35,794 nucleotides of DNA, taken from Chitinophagaceae bacterium. Lineage in GTDB: Bacteria; Bacteroidota; Bacteroidia; Chitinophagales; Chitinophagaceae. This document shows, in pieces, positions 1 to 7,749 of this stretch. The stretch covers positions 1 to 35,794 of the forward strand of contig JANYCA010000148.1 in assembly GCA_025360525.1 (NCBI GenBank), written 5' to 3'. The notes under the pieces were generated by a model. The model ran no database searches. It was not told the origin of the DNA and was given only the letters and a program-made list of their open reading frames with translations. Position 1 is the first letter of the stretch; every line of letters begins with the position of its first letter. The translations under genes and the position numbers were made by a program.

Positions 1-120
1 CTGGTACGTATTCATTTAGTAAGTATGTTGGATGTGTACGAACTATTAAAAAATACCAGTAGGGCCTGGGTTAAAGTAAAAACTAAAAAAGCCAGTCAGC
101 CTTCACTTTTTCCAAAGTAA
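1..120 (+). CDS. C-terminal end of an unidentified protein (partial)
   Basis: An open frame enters from the left edge in frame 1 and ends at a TAA at 118-120, giving the last 39 residues of a protein. The tail is basic and ends in SLFPK. I do not recognise the family from so short a piece. It is called coding because the frame is open to the edge and is followed by non-coding AT-rich sequence and then a terminator hairpin. It could be a chance open frame. Confidence 0.45.
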   Translation: MVRIHLVSMLDVYELLKNTSRAWVKVKTKKASQPSLFPK

Positions 121-218
121 GGTAGGAGGTCTGCTTTTAAATAAATACACATAACATAGCAAAATCAATACTTTCAGACGAAAAAAATTAGATTCCTGAT
201 TTTAGTCGGTTGATAGTG

Positions 219-269
219 AAAAGAAATAAAAAACCCAGCGAATAAACAGCAGGGTTTTTTATTTCTTTT
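219..269 (-). terminator. Long AT-rich terminator hairpin, probably bidirectional
   Basis: An 18-bp perfect inverted repeat (219-236 with 252-269) has a GGGTTT/AAACCC core and A/T-rich outer arms that supply a T-run on either strand. It lies just past the stop of the minus-strand gene ending at 284 and downstream of the plus-strand gene ending at 120, so it can terminate both. Confidence 0.75.
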
Positions 270-283
270 TCTATTAAGTGGCA

Positions 284-592
284 TTAGTGCCTTTCCCTAT
301 TATTGTGCTTTTTACGGAAAATTCCACGATTCAAATGTTTCTTGTCGTGGCGAATTTCGCTTCTTTCTTTCCTTGACACATCTCCATCTTTCCGGGCTTC
401 TTTTACGTCCTGTCTTAGGTCTTTTTCATCGTTACGCAAGTTGGTTGCTTCTGCTCTTGTTAGCTCACCACTTTTTATTCCTTGTTTAATACGTTGATTG
501 CTGGTGGGCTTATCGGTTACCACCTGTGCATTTGTGTTGCTGATTGATAAGGCCATGATGAAGGCTGCTGCTACTACGAATTTAATTTTCAT
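284..592 (-). CDS. Small secreted, highly charged helical protein
   Basis: This is a 102-residue protein with a signal peptide (residues 1-22, cleavage probably after NTNA). The mature part is very rich in Lys, Arg, Asp and Glu. It contains two related helical units, one starting near SGELTRAEA and one near DGDVSRKER, which resemble degenerate EF-hand-like loops (Gly-Asp/Glu-x-Ser/Thr-Arg-x-Glu). Such small periplasmic proteins ending in a KHN-type motif are common in Bacteroidota and have no established function. It is monocistronic, with a terminator downstream (219-269) and an inverted repeat upstream (626-660). A role in stress or metal binding would be guesswork. Confidence 0.75.
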   Translation of the reverse strand: MKIKFVVAAAFIMALSISNTNAQVVTDKPTSNQRIKQGIKSGELTRAEATNLRNDEKDLRQDVKEARKDGDVSRKERSEIRHDKKHLNRGIFRKKHNNRERH

Positions 593-625
593 GATTTTAG
601 TTTTTTTGATTAATTGCTGTTGTTA

Positions 626-660
626 AATATTGTAATTTTTTATTCACCGGTTACAATATT
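626..660 (-). promoter_or_regulatory. Inverted repeat upstream of the small secreted protein gene
   Basis: AATATTGTAA (626-635) and TTACAATATT (651-660) form a 10-bp perfect inverted repeat with a 15-nt spacer, 34-68 bp upstream of the start codon at 592. The position fits an operator or a 5' UTR hairpin. No regulator can be named. Confidence 0.3.
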
Positions 661-725
661 ACAGACGGGGTACTTGCAAATAAGTTTAATTGCAGGCAAC
701 AATTATTTTAAAAAAACTATTGAGA

Positions 726-1298
726 TTAGATGTTAAAACTTTTTCGATGGTAGTCACATAATCCTTTTTCCCCGATGGCGTTTCTATGGGTAAGGGTACC
801 ATATCCTTTATTTTTTTTCCAGCAGTAATGAGGAAATTGTTGGTGCAGCTGTACCATATAACAATCCCTGTAGGTTTTAGCCAACACACTGGCAGCGGCT
901 ATCGAAGCGTATTTTCCATCTCCCTTTACAACGCACTGATGCATGATGTTTTTGTAAGGCTTAAAACGATTGCCATCTATTAATAACATTTCCGGCAAAA
1001 CAGTTAGCTGATCTATTGCCAGGTGCATTGCTAAAAAAGAAGCCTGTAAAATATTTACCTGGTCAATGGTATGATTGTCGACAGAAGCAACAGCAAACGC
1101 AATACTTTCTTTTTCAATAATCGGCCTCAGCAAATCTCTTTGCGCTGCAGTAAGCTTTTTACTGTCATCTAATAAAGGGTGAAAAAAATTTGTTGGCAAA
1201 ATTACGGCTGCTGCATACACAGGACCGGCATAGCAGCCACGGCCAGCTTCATCTACACCAGCTTCTGTTAAATGCGCATTAAAAAAAGGTAGTAGCAT
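726..1298 (-). CDS. rnhB: Ribonuclease HII
   Basis: RNase HII cleaves the RNA strand of RNA-DNA hybrids and removes misincorporated ribonucleotides. The 190-residue length is normal. The DEAGRG signature supplies Asp16 and Glu17; Asp108 (LIDGNR) and Asp127 (VKGDGK) complete the expected four-residue metal site. The SIAAASVLAKTYRD block and the C-terminal KGYGT motif are also present. It is transcribed divergently from ctaA with an 86-bp gap. No Shine-Dalgarno sequence is obvious, as usual in Bacteroidota. Confidence 0.96.
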   Translation of the reverse strand: MLLPFFNAHLTEAGVDEAGRGCYAGPVYAAAVILPTNFFHPLLDDSKKLTAAQRDLLRPIIEKESIAFAVASVDNHTIDQVNILQASFLAMHLAIDQLTVLPEMLLIDGNRFKPYKNIMHQCVVKGDGKYASIAAASVLAKTYRDCYMVQLHQQFPHYCWKKNKGYGTLTHRNAIGEKGLCDYHRKSFNI

Positions 1299-1343
1299 AT
1301 TCGTTTAACAAATATCATCTAATCCGTGTTATTATAAAGCAAT

Positions 1344-1376
1344 TTTGTTTCATCAAAAATTGCTTTACTAATTTTG
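1344..1376 (+). promoter_or_regulatory. Predicted sigma-ABfr-type promoter of ctaA
   Basis: A -33-like TTTG (1344-1347) and a -7-like TAATTTTG (1369-1376) are separated by 21 bp and match the Bacteroidota vegetative promoter TTTG/TAnnTTTG. The -7 box ends only 8 nt before the ATG at 1385, so the mRNA would be nearly leaderless. Confidence 0.45.
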
Positions 1377-1384
1377 CAACCGCT

Positions 1385-2443
1385 ATGGAAAATACGATAA
1401 ATGAAAAGTCAAAAAGACAGGTAGCCAATTGGTTGTTGCTTGGCGTGGCCATGATTGTGGTGCAGGTTTTACTGGGTGGTATTACCCGGCTTACGGAATC
1501 GGGCCTTTCTATAACAGAATGGAAACCTATTACCGGAGCCCTGCCGCCCATGAGCGATATAGCCTGGCAGGCAGAGTTTGATAAATATAAAGGAACCGAC
1601 CAGTTTAAATATGTACACCAAAGTTTTTCATTAGGCGATTTTAAATTTATATTTTTCTGGGAGTGGTTTCACCGGCTGTGGGCCCGAGTAATGGGCATGG
1701 TTTTTTTAATTGGCTTTATCTATTTTTTAGCAACCAAAAAGTTTAGAAAGGAAATGATCGTCCCTATGATAACCCTTTTCTTTTTAGGCGCTATGCAGGG
1801 GGCCATTGGTTGGCTGATGGTAAAAAGCGGTCTTGTTCCGGAAAAATATTTTGTAGGTCATATTGAACTTACCACCCATTTAATGGCAGCGTTGTTATTG
1901 TTATCGTATACGCTTTGGTTTGCATTAAAACTCAAAGTTCCGGCGCAGCAGTTAATCAGTAATGCCCCGTTGCAAAAGCTATTACTGGTAATAACAGCAG
2001 TGCTTTTTTTTCAGCTGATATACGGTGGATTTATGGCCGGTATTAAAGCGGCTGTGGTGGCACCAACCTGGCCAACCATTAACGGTTATTGGATACCAAC
2101 CTCTATGGGAGAAATGTCTCCTGTAATAAAAAACATTTTGTACAATCCAATCAGTATCCATTTCATACATCGGGGATTGGCTTACCTGCTTTTTATCTTG
2201 GTAATTGCCTGGTGGTATCAATCAAAAAAAATTAAAAGCGCCACTTTGTTCAGCAGCCTGCGATCGATTTTAATGGTGCTGATAGCAACACAGGTATTAT
2301 TGGGAATACTAACTGTATTAAACGCAACCTATGCCAACCGATTGGTTTTGCTGGGTGTTAGTCATCAATTTACAGGGATGTTACTGGTGATAGTTTTTAC
2401 CGCGTTGTTGTATGTTTTAAGAGGAAAGCCATCACTTGCATAA
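1385..2443 (+). CDS. ctaA: Heme A synthase, COX15/CtaA family
   Basis: CtaA oxidises the C8 methyl group of heme O to the formyl group of heme A, used by cytochrome aa3-type oxidases. The 352-residue protein is strongly hydrophobic, with about eight membrane segments. The family's four conserved histidines are visible: His96 (EWFHR), His165 (TTHL), His262 (FIHRG) and His327 (SHQFTG). The N-terminal GGITRLTESGLSITEWKP block is the family hallmark. The longer, CtaA/COX15-like form fits Bacteroidota. No oxidase or heme O synthase gene lies nearby. The ATG at 1385 directly precedes the first membrane segment. Confidence 0.95.
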   Translation: MENTINEKSKRQVANWLLLGVAMIVVQVLLGGITRLTESGLSITEWKPITGALPPMSDIAWQAEFDKYKGTDQFKYVHQSFSLGDFKFIFFWEWFHRLWARVMGMVFLIGFIYFLATKKFRKEMIVPMITLFFLGAMQGAIGWLMVKSGLVPEKYFVGHIELTTHLMAALLLLSYTLWFALKLKVPAQQLISNAPLQKLLLVITAVLFFQLIYGGFMAGIKAAVVAPTWPTINGYWIPTSMGEMSPVIKNILYNPISIHFIHRGLAYLLFILVIAWWYQSKKIKSATLFSSLRSILMVLIATQVLLGILTVLNATYANRLVLLGVSHQFTGMLLVIVFTALLYVLRGKPSLA

Positions 2444-2519
2444 CGGCTAATAAACAACGCTATCTGGCTGATACTATTTTTCTGAATTTTTTCGTTGTAC
2501 ATTTAGATAAACGAAATGA

Positions 2520-4739
2520 ATGGTACAGCTGTTAAAAAATATCTTCTATTCTTTTCCCATACAACTGTTGCTGCTTCATTTTAGAAAGTATCAGGTGCTG
2601 TTGATATTCTGGGGGTTATTGGCCAGCACAGTAAACAGTGGATTTTTAAAAAATTATGGGGCCGATTCTTTGTTTTTTGTACCCGAGTACATGGGTAAAG
2701 TAAATGCCCTGAGTGCCGCTTTTGTGGGTGTAGCAATGGGTGTTTTTTTTATGAGTTGGAACATCACCACTTTTATTTTACACACTAAAAGGTTTAAATT
2801 TTTGGCTGCTACCTCAAAGCCATTCTTAAAATATTGTATTAATAACTCCCTGTTTCCGCTGTTTTTTTTAATTTTTTATTTGGTCAAATCTTTCAACTTC
2901 AATTTTAATAAGGAGTTGCTGAGTACGGCTGAGGAGGTTTTATTAATTCTCGGTTTTATGGGCGGACTTTTTTTATTGCTGTCTTTTTCTTTTGCTTTTT
3001 TCTTTGGGGCAGACAGGCATATTTTAAAAACAATTGCACCTGTAGTTGCCAACCGGCAACATTTTAAAAAGAATTTTGATCCTTCAAAAAATCCGCAACA
3101 GGATGGCTTTGGTATGAAGGTTGGATATTATTTCAGCGTTCTTTTCCGCTTACGCAAAGCCAGGAATGTATCGCACTACAGCGAAGATTTTTTAGATGCT
3201 ATTTTTAAGCGCCATCATTTTGCAGCCATGATTGGTGTTGTATTGGCATTTGTTTTTTTAGTTACCGCCGGTTTTTTTTTAGATTTTAAATTTTTCCAGG
3301 TACCTGCAGCGGTTAGCATCACGATCTTCTTTGCAATAATGGTGGCAGTAATTGGCGCACTTACTTATTTTTTGCAAAGCTGGAGTGTGCTTTTTGTAAT
3401 AGCGTTATTTGCTGTTGTAAATGTGTTATATGAGCATGAAGTTATTGATCCAAGGAACAAAGCGTACGGGCTTAATTACAATAATAAAGCCGAAAGACCT
3501 GCGTATGATAAACAAACCTTACAGCATTTATGCACTAGTTTAAATATTGAAAATGATAAAGGAAATATGCTGGCTATATTAAACAACTGGAAGAGAAAAC
3601 AGCTTGCAGAGAAACCAACCATTGTTTTTATTAATGTAAGTGGCGGCGGCCTGCGTAGTGCAACCTTTGTAATGAATATGCTGCAACAAATAGACAGTGT
3701 AACAAAGGGAAAATTAATGCAGCAAACTTTTTTAATTAGTGGCGCCAGCGGCGGAATGTTATCTGCTACCTATTATCGTGAGTTGTACCGGCGTAAAATG
3801 AATGGCGACACTTTGAGGTTGAATAATCCTCAATACATTAATGATATTACACAAGATTTACTGAACCCTGTATTTACCTCAATGGTGAGCAGGGACCTTT
3901 TTTCTCCGACACAAAAATTTTCTGTAGGGCCCTATAGTTATATAAAAGACAGGGGTTATGCTTTTGAAGAAAAGCTAAATGAAAATGCCAATAATATATT
4001 AGGCAATAGCATTAGTGATTATGCTGCAGATGAAAGGGCAGCTAAACTTCCGTTGATTATTTATAATTCTGTTATTTCAAGAGATGGCCGTAAAATGATG
4101 ATCAGCACACAGCCGCTTAGTTTTATGATGAAGCCGGTGCTGTTTCAAAAAGATACTGGGTTTAGTCCCGATGCAGTTGATTTTGCAGCCTTGCTGGCAA
4201 AGCAAAACCCTCTCAATATGCGGCTGCTTACGGCAATGCGTATGAATGCAACTTTCCCCTACGTATTGCCAAATGTGTGGTTGCCTACCAACCCAATTAT
4301 TGATGTAATGGACGCTGGCCTCAGGGATAATTTTGGCCAGGAAACTACGCTGCGTTTTATTGATAATTTTAAAGAATGGATTGCGGCCAACACATCGGGA
4401 GTGATAGTGTTGCAATTGAGAGACAGGGTTAAAGACAACTGGCAGCAGCCTCTTGAAACTGGTTCAATTACAGATTTAATTTTAAAGCCGGCCACCATGT
4501 TGCAGCACAACTGGTATAAGTTGCAGGATTATTTTCAGACGGATCAATACAGTTATCTTTATGATGCCAGTGAAATTACTATGCATCGCCTCACCTTTAT
4601 GTATGTGCCAGCAAGAGAAGAAAAAACTGCGGCGCTAAATTTTCATTTAACCGCCGCAGAAAAAAAAGATGTGATTAATTCTTTTAACACGGTTTACAAC
4701 CAGTCAATGTTAAAAGAACTCGTTTCAATTTTAAAGTAG
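2520..4739 (+). CDS. Membrane-anchored patatin-like phospholipase
   Basis: The 739-residue protein has two parts. Residues 1-310 form a polytopic membrane domain with roughly six to eight hydrophobic segments. Residues 365-610 form a patatin-type serine hydrolase. The oxyanion-hole motif GGGLR is at 375-379, the nucleophile motif GASGG has Ser410, and the partner aspartate is Asp598 in DAGLRDNFG, so the Ser-Asp dyad is complete. Patatins hydrolyse acyl esters of lipids; the natural substrate here is unknown. An intact dyad with an N-terminal membrane anchor points to lipid turnover at the inner membrane. It converges on the CBS-domain gene with a 16-bp gap. ATGAATG at 2516-2522 offers two ATGs, and only the second is in the long frame. 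Confidence 0.88.
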   Translation: MVQLLKNIFYSFPIQLLLLHFRKYQVLLIFWGLLASTVNSGFLKNYGADSLFFVPEYMGKVNALSAAFVGVAMGVFFMSWNITTFILHTKRFKFLAATSKPFLKYCINNSLFPLFFLIFYLVKSFNFNFNKELLSTAEEVLLILGFMGGLFLLLSFSFAFFFGADRHILKTIAPVVANRQHFKKNFDPSKNPQQDGFGMKVGYYFSVLFRLRKARNVSHYSEDFLDAIFKRHHFAAMIGVVLAFVFLVTAGFFLDFKFFQVPAAVSITIFFAIMVAVIGALTYFLQSWSVLFVIALFAVVNVLYEHEVIDPRNKAYGLNYNNKAERPAYDKQTLQHLCTSLNIENDKGNMLAILNNWKRKQLAEKPTIVFINVSGGGLRSATFVMNMLQQIDSVTKGKLMQQTFLISGASGGMLSATYYRELYRRKMNGDTLRLNNPQYINDITQDLLNPVFTSMVSRDLFSPTQKFSVGPYSYIKDRGYAFEEKLNENANNILGNSISDYAADERAAKLPLIIYNSVISRDGRKMMISTQPLSFMMKPVLFQKDTGFSPDAVDFAALLAKQNPLNMRLLTAMRMNATFPYVLPNVWLPTNPIIDVMDAGLRDNFGQETTLRFIDNFKEWIAANTSGVIVLQLRDRVKDNWQQPLETGSITDLILKPATMLQHNWYKLQDYFQTDQYSYLYDASEITMHRLTFMYVPAREEKTAALNFHLTAAEKKDVINSFNTVYNQSMLKELVSILK

Positions 4740-4755
4740 GTTATAAATGAGTTGG

Positions 4756-5205
4756 TTAAAAAATTTTATCCTGCATTTCGGTAGCATCCTTAATTAAAAG
4801 TTCATCAAAAACCATTTCCTTATTTTGTAGCGCCTCCCTTAGTACATCATTAATGGTAACAACGCCCTTAAATTGCGTATCATTAAATACTATAAGATAG
4901 CGGGTTTTGTAGCTATTAAGCATTTCCATGCAATGCTCAACAGTATCTTGCATGCCTACAATAGGAAGCGATACACTCATAACTTCTTTTACAGCACAAG
5001 TATCGCTATGAAGCCCTTTTAAAATTACATTGCGGCTGTAATCTCTTTCTGAAAATATGCCGGCAAAAACATCGCCCTGCATTACTATCAGGTAGCTTAG
5101 GTTTACCGAATTCATTAAATGCAATGCTTCTATTACTTTAGCATCGGCTTGTATAACATTAAAAGCAGGGGGCTTATGTTGTAAAATATTGGCTACTGTG
5201 CGCAT
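4756..5205 (-). CDS. Tandem CBS-domain protein
   Basis: The 149-residue protein is made of two CBS motifs (about residues 8-66 and 74-132) with no other domain. The first contains SERDYSR and the second TINDVLRE, the usual helix after each CBS sheet. Stand-alone CBS pairs bind adenine nucleotides and act as energy or redox sensors on partner proteins. No partner is encoded next door: the neighbours are a convergent patatin gene and a lipid-kinase gene upstream. It is probably monocistronic. Confidence 0.88.
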   Translation of the reverse strand: MRTVANILQHKPPAFNVIQADAKVIEALHLMNSVNLSYLIVMQGDVFAGIFSERDYSRNVILKGLHSDTCAVKEVMSVSLPIVGMQDTVEHCMEMLNSYKTRYLIVFNDTQFKGVVTINDVLREALQNKEMVFDELLIKDATEMQDKIF

Positions 5206-5479
5206 GTTGAAAAGAATTTACTTGTTGCTAAATTTATAGAAAGTTACGATGTTTTTAATGATTTATTTAATGCACATTTAATATTGACAAGCCTATCATT
5301 AAACAATCACAAATATTTTAAAAACAAGTAAAACTGTTTGGGCTTTGATTGATTTTTTATTATAAAATTTTTAGAAGGAAAATACAGTAACGGTAAATTT
5401 TTTGGGATGCCAATTTACTTTATGGAGCGATGTTGAAGTAAAACCAACCGAATTTTTTCCGTTCGGGTGGTTATCTTAT

Positions 5480-6385
5480 TTATTCCTGCAGCAACTTAAA
5501 AGCCCTTGGTATTACCTGGATGGCAAACTTGGATGCGGTATCAGTAGGGTCTCCATCTATATGCAGTGGTGCATCACCCGTATTGTTTATCAAAAGACGG
5601 GAGGTTTGAAAATACAATACATCCTTTTTATGAAATGAGCCATCATTGTACTCAGCTATTTCACCGTTTTTTATTTGTTTCAAAATTGCCCAAAGTAATT
5701 TGATCTTGCTCATTTTTTTTACAATCACAATATCAAGCAACCCATCGCTTAGGTTTGCTTTTGGGGCAATGGTAAACTGGTTGCCAAATTGGTTGCTATT
5801 GGCAATGCTTATAAAATAGGCTTCTACCGAAAATCGCTGGTTTTTATTAATTATTTCAAAAAGGTATGGTTTGGCTGAAAAAAAATTGCGGATAGTTTGT
5901 TTAATGTAGGTTGATAACCCCCTGTTTTTTTGACGTGCAAAATCATGAGCAACCTGGGCGTCAAAGCCAAGACCGCAAAGCATACAGCTAAAGGTGGAGT
6001 TAATAAAAAAAGCGTCCACAAAGGAAGGTTTACCTTTAAAAATAATATCAAGCGCTTTATTAATATCCCGGGGAATTTTAGCGGCCAAAGCCAATCCGTT
6101 GCCAGAGCCCATGGGAATGATGCCAATATTTATGACTTCATCAATTAAAGTTCCAGCTATTTGGCTAACAGTACCATCGCCCCCGCAAATCACTACATCT
6201 GTAATTCGTTCATGTGCTATTTTATCTTTCAAAAAACGATAATCCCCTTCTGCATTAGTTGACAAAATCTGAAAAGCGAAGAATTGTTTCCTGGTTCGTT
6301 CCTCAATTATTTCAACCAATTGTTTTTTTCCTTTCGTTCCGGAAATTGGGTTAATAAAATAGATAATATTACGATGCATTAACAA
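5480..6385 (-). CDS. Diacylglycerol kinase-family lipid kinase (YegS/DgkB-like)
   Basis: The protein has 301 residues and a DAGK catalytic domain. The nucleotide-binding motifs are NPISGTKGK near the N-terminus, GGDGT at 68-72 and GSGNGLA at 93-99. Family members phosphorylate diacylglycerol or related lipids with ATP in the cytoplasm. The C-terminal half is a beta-sandwich typical of YegS/DgkB, with the DGLLDIVIVKK and DGDP motifs. The exact lipid is not decidable from sequence. The upstream 175 bp is rich in palindromes (6405-6437 and 6485-6525), suggesting regulated expression. An alternative start is the second Met two codons on. Confidence 0.9.
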   Translation of the reverse strand: MLMHRNIIYFINPISGTKGKKQLVEIIEERTRKQFFAFQILSTNAEGDYRFLKDKIAHERITDVVICGGDGTVSQIAGTLIDEVINIGIIPMGSGNGLALAAKIPRDINKALDIIFKGKPSFVDAFFINSTFSCMLCGLGFDAQVAHDFARQKNRGLSTYIKQTIRNFFSAKPYLFEIINKNQRFSVEAYFISIANSNQFGNQFTIAPKANLSDGLLDIVIVKKMSKIKLLWAILKQIKNGEIAEYNDGSFHKKDVLYFQTSRLLINNTGDAPLHIDGDPTDTASKFAIQVIPRAFKLLQE

Positions 6386-6404
6386 ATGGGCTTTAGGGTA
6401 GTTG

Positions 6405-6437
6405 GTATGTTTAGACTAATTAGTTTCTTAAACATAC
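6405..6437 (-). promoter_or_regulatory. Hairpin/palindrome just upstream of the lipid kinase gene
   Basis: GTATGTTTA (6405-6413) and TAAACATAC (6429-6437) form a 9-bp perfect inverted repeat. Its spacer holds a separate 10-bp palindrome, ACTAATTAGT (6415-6424). The element lies 20-52 bp upstream of the start codon at 6385, in the likely leader or core promoter. Confidence 0.35.
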
Positions 6438-6484
6438 TTTATTAGTTTTTATTGTAACGTGGGCTATCATCATAAGAAAAATGT

Positions 6485-6525
6485 GTAATATTACTTGTTT
6501 TTTTGAACAGACATAGTAATATTAC
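6485..6525 (-). promoter_or_regulatory. Paired 10-bp palindromes, operator-like
   Basis: The perfect palindrome GTAATATTAC occurs at 6485-6494 and again at 6516-6525. The centres are 31 bp apart, about three helical turns, so both face the same side of the helix. The pair sits 100-140 bp upstream of the lipid kinase start and just past the stop of the fabH-like gene (6561). This is a typical layout for two operator sites. The pair could also fold as one 11-bp-stem hairpin. Confidence 0.4.
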
Positions 6526-6560
6526 GGTCTGGTTGGTATTTACCTTTTTAAACAACTTTG

Positions 6561-7610
6561 TTACCAGCGAATTAATGCACTCGCCCATGTAAAGCCACTG
6601 CCAAATGCTGCAAGGCACACAAGATCGCCTTCTTTTATTTTACCCATTTGCCAGGCTTCGCACAAGGCTATAGGAATGGATGCCGCCGTTGTATTACCAT
6701 ATTGCTGAATATTATTGTAAACCTGGTCGTTTCTTAATTGTAGTTTTTGCTGTACAAACTGTGCTATCCGCAGGTTTGCCTGGTGGGGAATCAATAAATT
6801 AAGATCAGCATGTGTAAAACCACTTGCCTGCAAAGCCTCCATAATCACTTCCGGAAATTTTACGATTGCTTTTTTGAATACAGCTGGTCCATCCATAAAC
6901 GGAAAATTCTGATCATGGTCAATCATATCCTTGCTCATAAACATCTGGCCAATTTCCGCTTCATCAAAATCGGCAACTTTATTTGTAGTCCAGTGATTGG
7001 CATGTGTACCGGGATTATACATAGCCAATATTTCTGCACTTTCACCATCACTGTGTAAATGTGTATTCAGTATGCCCTGCCCTTCCTGTGTTGTTGGCTG
7101 TAAAACAACAGCCCCGGCACCATCTCCAAAAATGACCGAAACATTTCTACCCCTTGTTGTAAAATCCAAACCGAAAGAATGTTTTTCACTCCCAACAACT
7201 AAAATATTTTTATACATACCGGTTTTTATAAACTGGTCTGCTACGGACAAAGCATACACAAAGCCGCTGCACTGGTTACGGATATCCAATGCGCCAATCT
7301 CTTTCATTTTCATAGCACGCTGTACCAATACACCGCAACCGGGAAAATAATAATCGGGACTTAAGGTTGCAAAAATGATAAAATCAATGTCTTGTGGAGT
7401 GATGCCCGCTCTTTCAATGGCAATCGTTGCTGCCTCTACTGCCATTGTAGTAGTGGTTTCGTTGGTGCGATGTGCATAACGACGCTCCTTTATACCCGTA
7501 CGCTCCTCTATCCATTCATCAGAAGTTTCCATATACTTTTTAAGATCGTTATTGGTAACTATGTGCTCGGGCACATACATCCCGATACCGGCAATTTTAC
7601 TCTGTGGCAT
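6561..7610 (-). CDS. 3-oxoacyl-ACP synthase III family protein (FabH-like)
   Basis: KAS III condenses an acyl-CoA starter with malonyl-ACP to begin fatty-acid synthesis. The 349-residue protein has the thiolase-fold triad Cys114 (RNQCSGF), His276 (PHQANLR) and Asn306 (YGNTTAAS). The N-terminal SDEWIEERTGIKERR block and the C-terminal GSGFTWAS are also typical. It is longer than E. coli FabH (about 317) because of a segment around residues 185-240, which is usual in Bacteroidota paralogues. Some of these make other starter units or work in secondary lipid pathways, so I do not assign fabH firmly. It follows obg on the same strand, with a terminator between them. Confidence 0.9.
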   Translation of the reverse strand: MPQSKIAGIGMYVPEHIVTNNDLKKYMETSDEWIEERTGIKERRYAHRTNETTTTMAVEAATIAIERAGITPQDIDFIIFATLSPDYYFPGCGVLVQRAMKMKEIGALDIRNQCSGFVYALSVADQFIKTGMYKNILVVGSEKHSFGLDFTTRGRNVSVIFGDGAGAVVLQPTTQEGQGILNTHLHSDGESAEILAMYNPGTHANHWTTNKVADFDEAEIGQMFMSKDMIDHDQNFPFMDGPAVFKKAIVKFPEVIMEALQASGFTHADLNLLIPHQANLRIAQFVQQKLQLRNDQVYNNIQQYGNTTAASIPIALCEAWQMGKIKEGDLVCLAAFGSGFTWASALIRW

Positions 7611-7691
7611 ACAGCAATCAATTTAAATGAATGGGCAAAGTACGACTTTGCTAAACAATGGCAACGAAACTGGTAACTGGGCTACACAACT

Positions 7692-7719
7692 AAAAACTGC
7701 TGTGAGATTACAACAGCAG
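7692..7719 (-). terminator. Rho-independent terminator after obg
   Basis: On the minus strand a 7-bp stem, CTGCTGT/ACAGCAG (7713-7719 with 7697-7703), is followed by a T5 run (7692-7696). It lies 31 bp past the obg stop and upstream of the fabH-like gene, so the latter probably has its own promoter. Confidence 0.7.
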
Positions 7720-7749
7720 CTTAGCTTTAAAATTAATGCAATAAAAAAT

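Noticed and set aside
5402..5638. Plus-strand ORF beginning MGCQFTLWSD
   Set aside because: It mostly overlaps the lipid kinase gene antisense and shows no protein-like features.
6363..6372. Third near-copy of the GTAATATTAC palindrome
   Set aside because: It lies inside the coding start of the lipid kinase and has one mismatch; chance or codon constraint is likely.
6810..7350. Plus-strand ORFs antisense to the fabH-like gene
   Set aside because: They are shadows of a gene with complete catalytic motifs on the other strand.
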